Of a DNA stretch of 64,000 nucleotides, positions 21,467 through 34,095 are shown piece after piece. Source of the stretch: Boswellia sacra (lineage: Eukaryota; Streptophyta; Magnoliopsida; Sapindales; Burseraceae); contig SNVD02016070.1 of NCBI GenBank assembly GCA_013180625.2, positions 1 to 64,000 on the forward strand, in the 5' to 3' direction. The position numbers and the translations under genes are program-made. The notes beneath the pieces were generated by a model. The model was not told where the DNA came from. It did not search any database and worked only from the letters and a program-made list of their open reading frames with translations. The first letter of the stretch is position 1, and every line of letters begins with the position of its first letter.

Positions 21467-22450
21467 ATGGATTTTCATAAGCACGAAGGGTCAATAAATC
21501 ATCTGCCTCTTCTTAATGAAAGTAATTATAGGCATTGGAAGGCTAAGATCAAGTTTTTTCTCAAGGCAATTGATGAGAGGGTGTGAAAAAACTATTATTT
21601 ATGGATGGAGTCCACCTACTCAAGTTAATTAAGAAGGTGTCAGAGTTGTGAAAGAAGAATCAGCTTGGAATTAGCAAGATTATGATGTAGCATAATGGAA
21701 TTTCAAAGCCATTCATTCACTCTTCAATACAGTCAATCTGAGAGCATTCAGTATTATTTCTTCTTGTACATTAGCCAAAGATGCATGCGAGAGACTTCAA
21801 AACAAATACGAAGGGACTACATCAGTCAAGAGAATTAAAATCTTGATACTTACCTCTCAATTCGACAAACTCAAAATGCGAGAGGATGAGACAGTTTCAA
21901 AATTCTATACAAGACATTGTAAGATAACAAATGTTGCAACTTTGTTAGGAAAGACTTATAGTAATACGGATGTTGTTCTAAAAATACTAAATTCCTCGCC
22001 TGAGAAATATCAAGCCAAAGCCACTAGTTGCTGATACTCAGAACGTTGATGAGCTGAAAATCGATGAACTACTGGGATCACTTCAGTCCTATAAGTTGAC
22101 ATTCATGTCATCAATCAAGAAAAGCAAATCTATTGGTCTAGCTACCTCTTTAACAAAAGATGTTGAAGATGATGACAACTCAGAAATTTGAGATTATCAA
22201 GAAATGGTTTTAATGGTGAGAAACCTTAAGAAATTTCTTAAGAAAAACTCCAAAAAGAAGAATCAGTTTAAGAATTAGAAAGAATAGAAAAATGCAGCTG
22301 ACTTGAGGAGATTAAACAAAGAACCTGAGAAGAAAAACCAAGTGTAATGTTTTGAGTGCTCAGGATTCGAAAATATCAGGTCCGAATGTGCAAATTTAAA
22401 GAAGAAAGATAAATGATTGAATGTTACTTGGAGTGACAATGACTCTGAAA
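21467..22450 (+). pseudogene. copia element 2 gag
   Basis: It starts ATGGATTTTCATAAGC and reads LPLLNESNYRHWKAKIKFFL, the N-terminal copia gag block (NYxxWKxxI). A middle open part runs at 21843-22034. A degenerate zinc knuckle lies near 22350, where C-x2-C is present but the G-H pair reads E-N. Several stops interrupt the frame. A weak coiled-coil, Lys/Glu-rich region follows (about 22600-22860). Confidence 0.75.
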
Positions 22451-23379
22451 GCAGCGAAAATGAACATCAAAATGGTTACACAACATTTATTGCATTTACA
22501 TCAGATAAAGGAAAATGAGTCATATCGGAGACAACTGGATTAGTTATGACCAAGGTAAGGAATGATACTGACACTGAATTTGTTTTTATCTAAATTATTA
22601 TGAAGAACTGTAGGAAGCATACAATGATCTTCATCATGCCTAGAAAATTGAAATACAAAAGAACAAAGAAAATGAGAAAAGGATACAGGAGTTGATTAAA
22701 GAAATTGAAGTTGTTACATGTGGGAAAGTGCTTTTGGAAAAGAATATTGTTGAACTTGACACAACTATTGAAAAACTGAAGTTAGAGTTGGCTGAGAAGG
22801 ATGAGTTCATAAAGAAGCATGAAGTATCCATCAATTTCTGTGAAAAGGAACCAAAAAGCTAGATGAATTGTTGTTCAAGGGAGAAAAAACAATATTAAGC
22901 ATGGATTGGGTTTTGAAGCACGCAACCAAGCATCCTCCTCAAAAACAACATTTGTCAAAGCTTCTGGATCAAGCATTTACAGAAGTCAGAATCCTCAAGA
23001 AAGTCAGAAGCATCAAAACCTGATATCTCAAGCAAATCAAAAAGCTCACAAAGTCCAGGTAGGGGAACTTCAAGTTTAGGTAAAAACTCTTTCTCCAAAA
23101 GTTTCAAAAATTCATTTATAGTACATCGTCATATTCTATTAAATCCATAATATCTGTGACCCAAGAATTTATGCCAACATATTACTTTTGTGGTGTTAAA
23201 GGATATATTACACCTAGATGTTATAAATTGAACAATCTACTGTATCAGAATGAGCAACAGCATAAACAGTCATGTAACATACAACATGAATAGTCACATA
23301 AAGCACAACAAAACTAGGTTAAAAAGATCACAGAAAAGTTTAATGTTGTTTTGTCTGCCTTAAATGCATTTACTAAAGA

Positions 23380-24540
23380 TTCTTGGTAATTTGATAGTGG
23401 GTGTTCAAGATATATGACAGGTAACAAAGATCTGCTAAATTTCAGATCATGCAGTCAAGGTTCAATCACTTTTGAAAATGGTATTAAGAGTAAAGTAATG
23501 GGTAAGGGTACATTATGTGTTGATGATTTACCTGAGTTTCATGATGTTCTTTATGTTAAAGGTCTTAAAATGAATTTACTCAGTATTAGTCAGATCTGTG
23601 ATGATAAATATACTAAAGAGTTCAATAAGCATAAATGCATGGTTCTTGATTTTGACAAAAATTATATTCTTAATGGTGTTAGATCTAATGATAATTGTTA
23701 CTTATTAACTAACATGAGTGTATTGAATTCTAAGACCTCTGAAATAGAACTATGGCATCAAAGATTTGGCCACATGAATTATAAAAACTCAATTAAATTA
23801 ACTAAGACTAGTGCAGTTAGAGAAGTACCTAAGTTTGAATAGAAACTTGACATTATGTGTGGTCCTTGTCAAAAAGGTAAGCAAATTCAAAGTTCACATG
23901 CTTCTAATTCTTTTCTTAGTACTACAAAGATTCCTAAACCATTACATATGGATCTCATGGGTCCAATGTAAGTTCAAAGCATTCCAGGGAAACTGTATGT
24001 TTTTGTTTGTATATATAACTATTCAAAGTATTATTGGGTAGATTTTGTTAAAGAGAAATCTGATACGTTTGATGTGTTTAGGAACTTATGTGTCAGGTTG
24101 GAAAATGAACAGAATAGAAACATTGAAAGAATTATCAGAATCAGAAGTGATCATGGAAAAAATTTGAAAATGAAAGTTATGCTGATTTTTGCAAACTCCA
24201 TGGCATGACTCATCAATTCTCTGCTCCAAAGACACTTGAACAGAACAGAGTAGTGGAGAGGAAGAACAGAACCTTGCAAGAAATGGCTCGAGTGATGTTG
24301 AACAGCAACATGCTTACAAAAAGGCTTTAGGCAGAGGCAATCAATACAGCATGCTACATCATCAATGGAGTCTTCTTAAGGCCAAGAACCTGTCAAACAC
24401 CTTATGAGCTACTGAAAAAGAGAAAGCATAACCTCAAATATTTTCATGTGTTTAGTTACAAATGTTATATCCTTAATGACAGATAACAACGTGGCAAATT
24501 TGATGCCAAAAGTGATGATGGTGTTTTTATTAGTTATTCA
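23380..24540 (+). pseudogene. copia element 2 protease and integrase
   Basis: The protease core FDSGCSRYMTGNKDLLNF begins near 23388. The gag-pre-integrase zinc-type segment ELWHQRFGHMN lies near 23747. Integrase blocks follow in shifted frames: LHMDLMGPM (near 23943), ENEQNRNIERIIRIRSDHG (near 24105), and EQNRVVERKNRTLQEMARVM (near 24240). Stops and at least two frameshifts disrupt it. Confidence 0.8.
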
Positions 24541-26465
24541 TTGAATAGCAAAGCATATAGGATTTATAACATGAGAACTGAAAATATTATCGAATCTGCT
24601 AATGTTGTTTTTGATGATTGTGATGATTTTGCAAAATTCTCACATGAAGAAGCAATAGAGAGTCTTGGTGAATTTGCTGTTAGAATTGGAATAAATTCTA
24701 TGAAAAACACAAGACCAGTCACACAGAAGAAAACTTTAAAAGTTAATACTGATGAGATTATAGTGTCTGACAGCATTGACTTGAGCAAAGATGAAATTAG
24801 AATTGATGACAATATCAGGGATCCCCAAAATTGGATTCAAATAGCACATCCTACCACTTCTGCCATTGGAAGTCCAGAAGGTGGAGTTAAAACCAGAAGT
24901 AAGGTAAGGAATTAGGTTAGTTTTTCTTGCTACATATCACTTGTAGTACCTAAATCTGTGAATGATGCTCTTAAGGAAGAAGCATGGATCCAAGCCATGC
25001 AAGATGAGCTGAATCAATTTGAAAGAAATAAAGTGTTGGCTTTCGTTCCTAGAGTTGAAAGCACTAATGTTATTAGAACTAAATGGATTTTTAAGAATAA
25101 AAGTGACGAAATTGGGCAAGTGATTGGGGATAAGGTTAGATTAGTTGCTCAAAGGTACACACAAATTAAGGGAATAGATTTTGATGAAACCTTTGCACCT
25201 ACGGCTAGGTTAGAATCTATTAGGCACTGCTTGGTATTGCATGTCTGTTAAACTTCAAACTCTTTCAAATGGATGTTAAAACAGCTTTTCTAAATGCCAT
25301 TTTAAATGAAGAAACTTTTATTGAGCAATCAAAGGGCTTTGTTGATCCTAAGCATCTTTATAAACTGAAAAAGGCTCTGTATGGTCTAAAACAAGCTCCA
25401 AGAGCTTGGTACGAAAGGCTCACAACTTTTCTCCTTGGCAAGGGATATACTAGAGGTACCAATGACAAAACATTATGTATAAAGCATGCATCTAAGTATA
25501 TTATTATGGCTCAAATCTATGCTGATGATATAGTGTTTGGTTCTACACTTGATGATAAAACTAATGAGTTTATTGAGCTTATGCAGGGAGAATTTGAGAT
25601 GAGTATGATAGGTGAGCTAACCTTTTTCCTTGGACTTCAAGTCAAACAGCTTGATGACGGCATTTTCATTTCCCAAACTAAGTATGCAAAGAACTTAGTC
25701 GAAAGATTTGAGATGGATAAGAGACAAAGCTATGAGAACACTATTGCTACCAATCTCAAACTGTCAAAGGATAAGGCTAAAAATGATATTGATCAAAGTC
25801 TATGTAGAAGCATGATTGGAAGCCTTCTCTATCTTACAGCAGGTAGACCTGACATCAGTTTTAGTGTAGGTCTATATGCATAACTCCAGTCATATCCAAA
25901 AGAACTACATATGGCAACAGTCAAGAGGATAATCAGGTATGTTCAAGGGATCACAGAATATAGAATTTGGTTTTCTAAAGACACAAATTCGTCTTTTGTA
26001 CATTATAGTGATGCTGATTAGGCTAGCAATATGGATGATAGAAAGAGTACCATAGGAGGGTGCTTTTACCTTGGAAATAACCTGGTGGCATGGCGCAGCA
26101 AGAAACAAAACGCAATTTCACTTTCTACTACCGAGGCTGAGTACATAGTTGCTGGTAACTGCTATATTCAATAGCTGTGAATGAAACAAATATGGGAAGA
26201 CTATGGTATCACTCAAGAATCTATGACAATCTTTTATGATAACACAAGTGCAATTAATATCTCTAAAAATCCTATCCAACACTCAAGAACTAAACACATA
26301 GACATTAGGTATCATTTCATTAGAGAGTTAGTTGAATCTAGAACAGTCCACATTGAGCATGTTTCAACTGAAAACCAACTGGCTGATTTGCTTACCAAGG
26401 TACTAGACTCATCAAGATTTGAAAAGCTAAGAAAGGCTATTGGTGTGTGTCAATTACATGAATGA
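24541..26465 (+). pseudogene. copia element 2 reverse transcriptase and RNase H
   Basis: A long open stretch (25269-25883, 204 codons) holds [20 protein letters not shown] (from just upstream), [16 protein letters not shown] and the catalytic-type [13 protein letters not shown], so the DD pair of the YxDD motif is kept. The upstream part (24958-25251) holds IRTKWIFKNK and FDETFAPTARLES. RNase H follows with KSTIGGCFYLGN (near 26045) and HSRTKHIDIRYHFIREL (near 26280), ending at the stop at 26463-26465. One frameshift separates the two reverse-transcriptase parts, and a stop lies between reverse transcriptase and RNase H. Confidence 0.88.
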
Positions 26466-27192
26466 AAACTGCCTCAGTCACACATAAGATATCTGAAACA
26501 TCATTAACTTTGCATTTTTTGAGCTATTTGCATTTAAATGCAATGTTATTAATTGTTGTTTTTATTTGATAAAATTTTATTATAAATACAAAAATGGCTA
26601 CCTGTATGTATTGAGTGAAAGCCATCTGTTGAAATTTTTATCAATTTCAGAGATATGCTGAGATTGACCACTTAATGAAAATCTAATTTGTGTGATAATG
26701 TAGAAGTCTTAATTTAATTTATTGAATATTTGTGCAGCTTTGAAAATTCTCTATTAAAATAAATTACATGATGTCAGGATACTGTAGTTACGTATGAGAT
26801 AACAAGTGTAGTTATGTTATGCGTGATTTTTTTTTTAATTTTTGTCTGACTTAGCTATGTACTTAATTGAATGAATTACATGTGTACAAGGTTAACACAT
26901 CAGCAAACATGTTTGAAATTGAAATATTGTTAAAAATGGCGAGACTTAACAGCATTCAACCTTTTCATTTAATTTGTTAAATGCCTAAGTTTTTGTGATT
27001 TAGTTTTTTTAGAAATATTTTGAAAATCAAAATTATATTTTAAAGGGGAGTTTTGTAATTGTGTTATCCTAATTTTTTTAAGATTCTTGAACAATCTTTT
27101 ATTTTCAAGCTTATCCCATTTCTTTCCTTATTCAAATTAGATTAAACCTTCTCTGCTAGGGTTCATTTATATTACAGTTGCAGTCCACTCAA

Positions 27193-29550
27193 ATGGCACC
27201 AAAACTTCGATCTCAGTCAAGACCAATGGAACCTGCCCTACACAATTCTCCTTCACAGTCGCCATCATAGGAACCTCTACAAGAGCAGTCATCGCCGACT
27301 CACCATGAAACTCAAGCAGAAGTTGATCCTACACAGCAGCAAGAACAAGGCTCAACTACTGATCAAGACACATCAAAGACATAGAATGATGAAGAAACAA
27401 AGTCGTCAGATCATGATGATCCAGCCAGAAGTAAAGATTTCGACATGCATGTGAACGAGTTTGATGTTAGTAAGGAATTTAATCCCATTTAAGGGAAGTT
27501 TGCTTCTAAGGAAATCAAAGAAAGATATGACGACTACATTATAGCAAGAGAGATCTGGAAGGAATAATTTGTCGAGTGATCTTCATCTTTAGGGTAGGAA
27601 GAATTTTGGATATATCCTTGCACATTTGATCTTTTCTACTACAGATTATTTTCTATGGTATGAGAGAAATGATCGCGTGTATCAACAGTGTCATCGGGCT
27701 CGTCGTCAGGTGATTGATGAGATTTTTGCTTTGGTTCCCTCTCGGCTTCTAACATTGGAGGCCAAGTATGTAATCACTCTTAAGCTTCGTGTCATATGGG
27801 GCCTACATCGTTAGTTTTGTTTCTTGGACTTTGTTTTTTTGTTGCTTGGGCCAATTCGCCCTTTTGTTTTGTTGTTTTGGTGATGATAGTTTTGTTGTGG
27901 TTGCTTTTGGGCCAATGTGCCATCTTCTGTTTGTTTGGGGCCTTTGGGCTTTGTTTTTTCTTTTTAGACTTGTGAGTACTAGGTACTCTTCATGGGGTAT
28001 GCCCCTCGTATCTTGTACTTTTGTTTTTCTTTTTATGTATATAGTAATTTTTCAAAAAAAAAATTTGTCGAGGTAGAAACATTTGCCTCATATTCTCCTA
28101 ATGCTCTGCTTCAAGACAGACAGTGTAGTAAATCGATAACTCAATTTCAACTCCCTGCTGCTTCTTTAATTCGAGAATTCTATGCTAATGTGGTGGATGA
28201 AATTAATTATGCTTTATATGTTGATATCATCTAGTTTATTATAGAGGAAAAGGCATTCATTTTTCTCTCAATGTTATCAATGATTTTCTAGAGATACCTA
28301 AGGGTGTTGATCATGATATCTATGCTTTAAAACTCACAAAGAATGTTGCCTAGAAAGAGCTTGCTGGCTATACCATTAAGGGACAAGAACAGATTACACA
28401 ATCTCAATTGTTGCCTAGGTATAGAATTTTGAACAAGATTGTTAGATATAACTGGACCCCAACCTCACATTCAACAGCTATTAGCCTTGATAGAGCTAAG
28501 TTTTTGTCTTGCTTAAGGGAAGAATAAAAGCGTTAATTTAGGAATATGGATTTATGATTACATAGTTGCTTCAGCTAAAAATCATTCTCAAATGTTGTAT
28601 TTCCATTGTCTCATAATGGGAATTTTGATGAAAAATGGAATTGAACTTGAAGTTAACGATGTTATAGAGGATGATAAGGAGGATCCTAAAGTTGAAGAAA
28701 AATAAGAAGGAGAGGAAGTTGAACTTACTCCAAAAAAGGCTAAGATAATTACTAAATAATCATTAGATTATGTGCAGTATACCCTGCAAACTTTGTCTAA
28801 CACTCTTGCTTCAGTTTTGTAGTCACAACAACATATTTTAATTGATCAGTAGAAAATTATGGAATAGCAAAAAGAGACTGATGCAAAAGTGTAAGCTCAT
28901 CATGAATTTTTGTTGAACCATTTTGCATGTATCTCTTTAATAGAACAAGTTACAGCTGTTGCAGGTCCCTCTACTATCCCCTGCTAGCTCATTACAATAA
29001 GAACCTCCAGTCATTTCAGTTCCACAGCAAGAATCACTAAATAATTCCTGCTACTGATACTAAAATTCTAGTTGTAGAAACTCCAGTTCCAGTTTCACAA
29101 CTGCAGCTATCACAGTCACAGTTCATGTTTCATTTGCAAAAATTTCTATAGTAATTCTAGTTGAAATTGTATCTCCCATTGTCCTAACTAAACCTTTTAC
29201 AGCTAATATAATTACTCTAGTCTCTTAACCTATAGCTGAACAAGTTCCCTCTCCAGCTCAATCCACTATAGCATCTTATCATTCCTCCTCCACTTCAGCT
29301 GAAAAGGATGTTTCTCCACCAGCTGTTGTAGTTGCTTCATTGCCACATATGTCCTTTCTCAAGCCAGAGGTTGTAGCTCAACAAGCTAAGGAAATAGTTG
29401 AATCTCTAGCCACAGTGACAGCCACTTCATCTTAGCAGTCTATTCCGGTCTCCTCACCACCAACACCTTCCACAAGAAAGAGGCCACGAACAAGGGTTGT
29501 TTTTCTCAAGCCAGGCTTCTTACCCAGAAGATCTTCTAGACATCAAAAGT
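27193..29550 (+). pseudogene. extra 3' ORF of element 2, split by a LINE
   Basis: It starts ATGGCACCAAAACTTCG and encodes a Gln/Ser/Pro/Thr-rich N-terminus. A globular region continues after the LINE at 28073 with QLPAASLIREFYANVVDEIN, the same FYAN block as in element 1, and then a Pro/Ser/Val-rich region to about 29550. Several stops are present. The shared position and motif in two separate elements support a real family ORF. Its role is unknown: envelope-like by position only. Confidence 0.55.
27577..28061 (+). mobile_element. 5'-truncated LINE (L1-type) with 11-bp TSD
   Basis: A 485-bp insertion ends in a short A tract and is flanked by AATTTGTCGAG on both sides (27566-27576 and 28062-28072). 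Its 5' part encodes a piece resembling the C-terminal end of plant non-LTR reverse transcriptases (DYFLWYERNDRVYQQCHRAR). The rest is a T/G-rich 3' UTR. 5' truncation, an A tail and a variable-length target duplication are the marks of target-primed reverse transcription. Confidence 0.85.
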
Positions 29551-29948
29551 AGTACTCTTTGACACTTTGTGAAGAAAAAATGGAAAGTAGAAATATAGCA
29601 GAATTTGCATATTTTGGTTGCTGGTTTGCCTTCTGCTAGATGGACCTTTGGATGGACTTTTTGTTTTTATGTTTTATACTTTTGGACTTAGGGGGATTAC
29701 TAACCTTAGGGGGAGAAGATACTATTTATTTTATTTTGTTGTTTTGAACTTAGTTGCTTATTTGCGTTTGCTTGGTCTACATGAACGTTGCTAAAGCTGA
29801 CTAACCAAAGTTCTTTTACAGGTTAATTTTTGTAACTACTTTAACGCAGTTTTGATTTGGTTCCCTGTTACAGTCATGTTATTACTAACTGATTTTCTGC
29901 AGGTAATTTTACTTTATGTATTTCTCACGAAATGCTAAAGGGGGAGAT

Positions 29949-30780
29949 TGTTAGGATAATGCCACATGGACTACCATGTGTCTTTGAGAATATATGTGTC
30001 ATAGATGTGCTCGGATTTTGAGAGAAAATAAATCTTGCAATATTTTATTTTACTTTCCTATTTTGAACTGATTTAGTTATGTGTAACTTCACTGGATACG
30101 GTTTTCACAACTTGGAATTACTTTAGAAAAATATCGATTTTATCTCACTTTAGGAATGGGTTTATATTGTGTTGATTTATGCAATATCATAACGTGATTT
30201 ATCTTTCCTATATGTGTAAGATTTGCAGGATAATTATTATAAGGAAAGATCTTGAAGAATCCTTATTCAATTAGGAAAGTTTGTTGGACAAGTTATATAT
30301 AACTAGAAGTCTTTTTGTCTATGTTTGATGACGTTTTTGTTATCAAGCTATATAAGTTTAGCTTGAGTGTGATAAGTCTTATTCTCTTATCATGTTTAGG
30401 ATTAACTATGTTTGGGATTAACTAGAAGAGTGGGGTTATGTCATTGGGAACGTGTAATACAATTTGAGAGAGACTCGAATTGTGGGAAGTGTAGCAAGGA
30501 TAGAAGTTGGTTTGTTATGCATGGAATTCTAGGAGACTAGATTACTGTTTATTTAGGATAGGTGAGTATGAGTGAACAAGGAGTTCATCAGCTATAAAAA
30601 TCTAGTCCTTGTAAACATGAACATCATAGTAAATTGCAATTTGGCTACCCGTGGACGTAGACTGGTTATAGCCGAATTACGTTAATCTTCTCTGTGCAAT
30701 TTTACTTATGTTTCATTACATCTAATTTAACTACCATAGTTCTATTTTACATAACTATGTTTGTAGCTTTAGAACTTACA
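29949..30780 (+). repeat. 3' LTR of copia element 2
   Basis: It begins TGTTAGGATAATGCCACATG directly after the purine tract AAAGGGGGAGAT (29937-29948) and ends AGAACTTACA. A TATA-like TATATAA lies near 30342. There is no partner LTR in the window. Confidence 0.8.
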
Positions 30781-31215
30781 GTTATTTAAGAAAAAACTAA
30801 AATAGGGATATAAGTAGCTAATTACATAAAAAGAGGGATAAAACTTATCTTAACAAGCCATAACTAGGTATTGTATTAGCATTTAATTTATAAAAAAGAA
30901 AAACACAAATCTAATCATGCATATAATCTATTAAATTTTAAACGATTAAAAATGGATAAAAAAAATTAAAAAATGCAACAACCATAGTTGTGCTTGTTTT
31001 TGTATTTTGTGTTTTTGTTCCTAAAATTATTTTGAATTATTTTTTATAATTTTGAAAATAAAATGTAATTGATATTAAGTTGAAATGTATTGGAAAATAT
31101 GTTTTTTTAGAAAATATTTTTAAAAAAAACATAAACAAACAAAGCCTAGAGTTTCCTATGAAAATAAAATGGACATCCCGTAGGTTTTGGAGAATTAACA
31201 CTGCCACCCCAATCA
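30781..31215. other. intergenic, AT-rich
   Basis: No gene or repeat boundary recognised between the copia LTR and the CACTA element. Confidence 0.4.
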
Positions 31216-32252
31216 CACTACAAGAAAAAATGTCATATTTGGCGGTCTTTGACCGTCAAATATGATAATATTTGGTGGTCATAAAAACGCCACCAATGGC
31301 ACCGCCAAATATGGTATATTTGACAATATTTACAAAACTATTATAGCTGCAAAATTAATTTACAAAGGGTTTATTCTGTAATAACCCAAGTAATCAGACA
31401 TAAAATTAAGCAAACAAAAGCCTTGCAAAATGAATCTGTGATGTTTCTCTCACTGATTTAGCAAAATAGAACCGTGATTAATATGGACAAAGAAATAACA
31501 CTAATTTGATACCCATTTCCACACTGAGGAACACCCAGAAACTTCTGAATGACTGAGATATACAGGTTCACGCTCGGAGGAAAGTCTTCGAACATGGCCA
31601 TCTAGCTTGAGATATACAGGTTCACACTCTACAACATTCCCCAGAAGAGATTCATGTTGAGGTGTATCTTTAGTAATTCTATCTCCACCTGCTTTCCCTT
31701 GCAGAAAGCATTTTTTTCCTTGAAAATTTTCCCGGGTTCTCTAGGATATGCCGCATTTCACAGCTTTTTCTAGTGGATCGTTTTCAACTTGAGAACTTAG
31801 AATTTGAAGGCCAAAAAACACGAATTCAGAGAAGGAGAAGATGATGAAGACCAAACTGAAAGCAGAGAAGACGACCCAAGTGAAACTATTAGGAATTAGG
31901 GTTAATAGAAGTCATCTCTTTCTTTATATAGTTTATTAAATTTCCAGAAAATCCTTATCTATTAAGACTTATCAAAATTGTCCCTACAAATTACATAAGA
32001 ATCCATACATTCTCTAAATTTTCAAATACTTTATAATTCGGAGAAAGACAAATTTTTTACTGTACATGCTTGTCTACATACTTGGCACTATCTAAAAATG
32101 TGAGAAGTATATAATATAGTCAAAATAATAAGTGACAAGTATGAACAAAATGTGGGTTTGACTTTTATATTATTGTTATATTTCTCACTTTTAAAAAAAC
32201 CGCCAAATAAAAAAAATACAAAGTGACAAATATATGAAAAATTCTTGTAGTG
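31216..32252. mobile_element. CACTA (En/Spm) non-autonomous element, TSD TCA
   Basis: It starts CACTACAAGAAAAAATG and ends TTCTTGTAGTG, the exact inverted CACTACAAGAA terminus. It is flanked by TCA on both sides (31213-31215 and 32253-32255), the 3-bp duplication expected of CACTA elements. Sub-terminal repeats contain TTTGGCGGT / CCGCCAAATA. At 1037 bp, with no transposase, it is non-autonomous. Confidence 0.92.
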
Positions 32253-32572
32253 TCAGTGAAGTCGATATTATTGATATGGATACGCCCAATACTTCAGCCT
32301 AATCTACTTCACAATATATCGGAGTCCAACTCTACCCAATTTGACATAAACACCTATACTCGCATCTCAGTGCACGTGGAGGCCACTTTCAGTTCATGGC
32401 TACAGAATCTGATCTTTCTTCACAGATATAAAAAAATTACAGTTGAGACTCTCCAATCCAGTAGATCCTTAATTCCCTTTTCACTTTCTTAAGAATCAAA
32501 ACACCAATCAACATAGGCATCATCAATCCCTTTATCACACCAACACACAAAGAGAGAGAAAGAGAGCGAGAG
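32253..32572. other. intergenic between CACTA element and gypsy LTR
   Basis: It ends in a GA-rich microsatellite (AGAGAGAGAAAGAGAGCGAGAG). On the minus strand this would read as a CT-rich leader before an ATG at about 32522. No gene can be supported. Confidence 0.35.
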
Positions 32573-33983
32573 TGATAAGTGTCTATTTTTATATCATTTT
32601 CATATCAATTCGTCCATGTTTCTTTGCTATATTCCTTGGTATCTTTATATTTTTGTGTGGTTTTGATGTTTGTAGGAGTTTTGGAGCAACTTGCACAAAA
32701 ATGGAGTAAAACCCTTCATTTTCACCTCTGCTAGTCAGTGATCTTCTCGGATTTAATTGTATTGATATACAATGAAACCGACGACATGTTATATACCGTT
32801 GGAAAGCTCTCGAAGTCTATTTTCTGGAGAAATTTACGGTTTATAAATCCATTCAGTGTACCGAAAGTTGTAATAAAAACAGTGTGAGAAGTGTAGAAAT
32901 GTAATTCCACACATCACTGTAGCATGTATAATACGGGACACTGTAGCACTTTACTGTAGCAGAGTATTTAAACACATTTTAGGGTTTATTTTCATAACTT
33001 GAAGAGGGGAGAACGTGGTGGAGGCTGCAGCTCTGGAATTCTTTCATCTCTTGGAGTTCTTGAAGGAGAAAGGAAGCTTGGAAAGAGGAATAACTACAAT
33101 CCAAAGAGAATTACATCAAATTTGCTAAGTTTTTCCCTTCCCTTTCATTTTCTGGAATGTCTCCATGTTGTATTGTATTTACCACGTTCATAAACATGTG
33201 TTACTGAATCTGAATTGGTTGAGGGTGATTTCAAAGCCCCTGATATGGTTTTTGTAAGTTGATTGTGTAAGGAATTGTTATCCCATTCTCTAATTGAAGT
33301 TGCTTGTATTTTCCCATGTTTAATGCTTATGATTGCTTGCTGGATTGTATTTGGGTGGCCAACTGAATATAATCTGGATATTGTCTATTGCTAGACTAGA
33401 AATCTTGATCCGTAATTGTCTTGAATTTCTAATCATTAGTAGCAAAAGTGTGATCAGAGATTGCAATTGGAGAATACAACCTAAGTTAAATAATCCGAGC
33501 TTGTGTGTGTATTGCTTAGATCAACCTGTCTTTCTTTTCATAATGCATCCATTGAATTAAATTTAGAGAGCTTGTTCTAGGTTGTTTAATGGATAGAGAT
33601 TAAATAAAGAGTTTGTTTTGTTTAATAACAAAGTAAGGAAAGATTGGGATAACCGAGCTTGTTGTTATCTACGGTTGATAATTTCAATGGTGTAATTGGA
33701 TGACAATTCTACAATTAATTTGCAAATCCATATCTTGTGGTAGAGAAGGATCCCTTAACCAGGTTTCTCTCATTGATTTTCAATCTGTTTAAATTTGCAT
33801 TGTATTATTCTTTACTTGCATTAATATTTCATCTAGTTAATCAATCAACAAAACCCCCCTCATTTAGTTTATTGTTGCTTCCGAATAACAAATTCAATTA
33901 GAATCAATCCTCGTGGGAACGATATCTTACTTATCACTTTATTACTTGTGCGACTAGTATACTTTCTAGTTTCGAACGCATCA
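32573..33983 (+). repeat. 5' LTR of the Ty3/gypsy element
   Basis: A 1411-bp LTR with TG...CA ends, directly 5' of the tRNA-Asp primer-binding site. A TATTTAAAC promoter-like motif lies near 32966. No 3' partner is present in the window. Confidence 0.82.
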
Positions 33984-33989
33984 AGTTTT

Positions 33990-34007
33990 TGGCGCCGTTG
34001 CCGGGGA
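33990..34007 (+). other. primer-binding site (tRNA-Asp)
   Basis: TGGCGCCGTTGCCGGGGA, complementary to the 3' end of tRNA-Asp(GTC), a hallmark of Athila-like Ty3/gypsy elements. Confidence 0.9.
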
Positions 34008-34095
34008 TTGATTTTCTAATCGATTTGTTATTTTGTTTTCATTGTTGATTCGTATTTTTTTGTTTTTCTTTTCTGATTTTTTATGTTTAGGCGAC

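Larger units (their letters stand above)
21430..30780 (+). mobile_element. Sirevirus-like Ty1/copia retrotransposon (element 2, no 5' LTR)
   Basis: Coding order is gag, zinc knuckle, protease, integrase, reverse transcriptase, RNase H, an extra 3' ORF, then a 3' LTR at 29949-30780. No 5' LTR or primer-binding site is present: gag starts at 21467, directly after the direct-repeat sequence. Three G-rich tracts lie before the 3' LTR (near 29690, 29710 and 29937). The reading frames are less decayed than in element 1. A LINE fragment is nested in the 3' ORF. Confidence 0.85.

Noticed and set aside
27789..28076. 95-codon ORF with many Phe, Cys and Leu, looking like a membrane protein
   Set aside because: It is the T/G-rich 3' UTR of the LINE fragment.
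32250..32492. 80-codon ORF after the CACTA element
   Set aside because: It begins inside the CACTA terminus and has no recognisable domain.
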